The notes under the pieces were generated by a model. It was not told the origin of the DNA and searched no databases. It worked only from the letters and a program-made list of their open reading frames with translations. Shown here piece after piece: positions 63,213 to 64,000 of a DNA stretch of 64,000 nt. This stretch comes from an uncultured Bacteroidales bacterium (lineage in GTDB: Bacteria > Bacteroidota > Bacteroidia > Bacteroidales > FEN-979). Both the position numbers and the translations under genes were made by a program. Position 1 is the stretch's first letter. Each line of letters opens with the position of its first letter. Where the stretch lies: NCBI GenBank assembly GCA_903959905.1, contig CAJBYO010000066.1:1-64000 (forward strand), in the 5' to 3' direction.

Positions 63213-64000
63213 ATGAAACCGATATTCATATTCTTTCTGCTTTTAAGGTCTGTATCGCTTTTTGCCCAAACTGTTGTTTCAGGAACAGTCAGCGATAAAG
63301 ACACACAGCAACCCCTGGTGGGAGCCACCATTGCCGTCAAAGGAACGATATTGGGTACAACATCAGGTCATGACGGGAAGTTCCTGTTGACCATCAAACA
63401 AGCACCTCCTTTTACCCTTGTTTTCTCGTATATCGGTTTTCGCACGGAAGAAGTAACCATGACCGAAAAAAACACCACCTATGACCTCGCCATGCAGGCG
63501 GAGTCCATCCTGGGAAAAGAAGTGGTCATCTCCGCCTCGCGTATGGAGGAAAACAGTCTTACTGCTCCGGTTACAATCGAAAAGATGAACATCCGCGCCA
63601 TCAGGCAGGTAGCCACACCGGATTATTTTGATGCCATTGCCAATCTGAAAGGAGTGCAGGTAACCAACAGCAGTTTGAACTACACATCTGTGAATACCCG
63701 CGGTTTTGCCGATGTAGGAAATACCCGTTTTGTGCAACTGGTAGATGGAATGGACATCGCGGAAGCAACCATACTTTCTCCACTCGGTTCTGTTCATGCC
63801 CCGGGAGAACTCGATATCGAAAGTGTTGAATTGTTGCCCGGGGCGGCCTCGGCGCTTTACGGACCCAATGCTTTCAACGGCATCCTGATCCTGGAAAGCA
63901 AAAGCCCCTTCAAGTACCCGGGATTAAGTGTGATGGTAAGTCCGGGCTTAACCAACTCAAAGGCCGATGGAGCCCATGTAATGGGAACTTACAGTGTCAG
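63213..64000 (+). CDS. TonB-dependent receptor, N-terminal part (runs off the window)
   Basis: The ATG at 63213 opens a signal peptide (ending SVSLFAQ), then a carboxypeptidase-regulatory-like domain (VVSGTVSDKDTQQPLVGATIAVKG, GTTSGHDGKFLL, FSYIGFRTEEV) and the plug domain (NLKGVQVTNSS, VNTRGF, VQLVDGMD, ESVELLPGAASALYGPNAFNGIL). This is the standard start of a Bacteroidetes TonB-dependent outer-membrane receptor. 262 codons are open up to the window end; the barrel lies beyond. The substrate cannot be told, and no SusD partner is visible. Confidence 0.9.
   Translation, partial: MKPIFIFFLLLRSVSLFAQTVVSGTVSDKDTQQPLVGATIAVKGTILGTTSGHDGKFLLTIKQAPPFTLVFSYIGFRTEEVTMTEKNTTYDLAMQAESILGKEVVISASRMEENSLTAPVTIEKMNIRAIRQVATPDYFDAIANLKGVQVTNSSLNYTSVNTRGFADVGNTRFVQLVDGMDIAEATILSPLGSVHAPGELDIESVELLPGAASALYGPNAFNGILILESKSPFKYPGLSVMVSPGLTNSKADGAHVMGTYSV

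Overview
The window looks like chromosomal DNA of a Bacteroidetes bacterium, probably an uncultured Bacteroidales-type organism with gliding-phylum secretion. Supporting signs are type IX secretion C-terminal domains on large secreted proteins, a PID-CTERM and an IPTL-CTERM tail, a TonB-dependent receptor with a carboxypeptidase-like N-terminal domain, the ftsX-DUF3098-uppP-truB gene order, and repeated -7 promoter boxes of the form TAnnTTTG, several with a TTG about 19-20 nt upstream. No species assignment is possible from sequence reading alone.

Region 1 (1-28.6 kb) is mostly core genome. It holds a transglutaminase-like secreted protein, a truncated YdeI relative, leuS, two giant AsmA-like membrane-anchored proteins, ftsX-DUF3098-uppP-truB, a T9SS beta-propeller protein, tadA with a rhamnulose-1-phosphate aldolase gene, a single-domain response regulator, a secreted endonuclease I, a PID-CTERM mini-protein, a 1331-residue T9SS protein, an M28 peptidase, an HD hydrolase and small envelope proteins. 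Region 2 (28.9-35.9 kb) is an accessory block read in one direction from a clear promoter: an L,D-transpeptidase-like protein without signal peptide, a three-helix membrane protein, an SH3-subtilisin protease without signal peptide, a signal-peptide protein with a barrel-like end, and a TPR-DUF2971-like protein. I cannot match this block to a described system. Region 3 (36-44.9 kb) has a broken FN3-type gene, a FISUMP-like lectin-fold protein, tRNA-Val, a TPR protein, a COG2509 flavoprotein, a B12-type radical SAM protein and tRNA-Asn.

Region 4 (45-63 kb) begins just after tRNA-Asn and is accessory in character: a HigB/HigA-like toxin-antitoxin pair, six paralogous secreted proteins sharing an N-terminal 'SAGLDV...KGVLIPRLT' domain, lipoproteins, a tryptophan dioxygenase-kynureninase-like operon, a frameshifted epimerase gene and three Fic proteins. 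Interleaved with these genes is the most striking signal of the window: eight complete copies, each 123-125 bp, of an imperfectly palindromic element, plus one half copy and one inverted decayed copy. Copies sit between genes or gene pairs, so the layout resembles a cassette array. Each of the three fic genes also has its own private set of short repeated operators wrapped around its -7 box.

A second layer is a set of dispersed short repeats: an 8-bp GCGGACGG tandem repeat at four loci (one of them in frame inside the radical SAM gene) and long near-perfect palindromes built from unrelated words at 1.7, 26.7, 28.7 and 40.7 kb. The window ends inside a TonB-dependent receptor gene.
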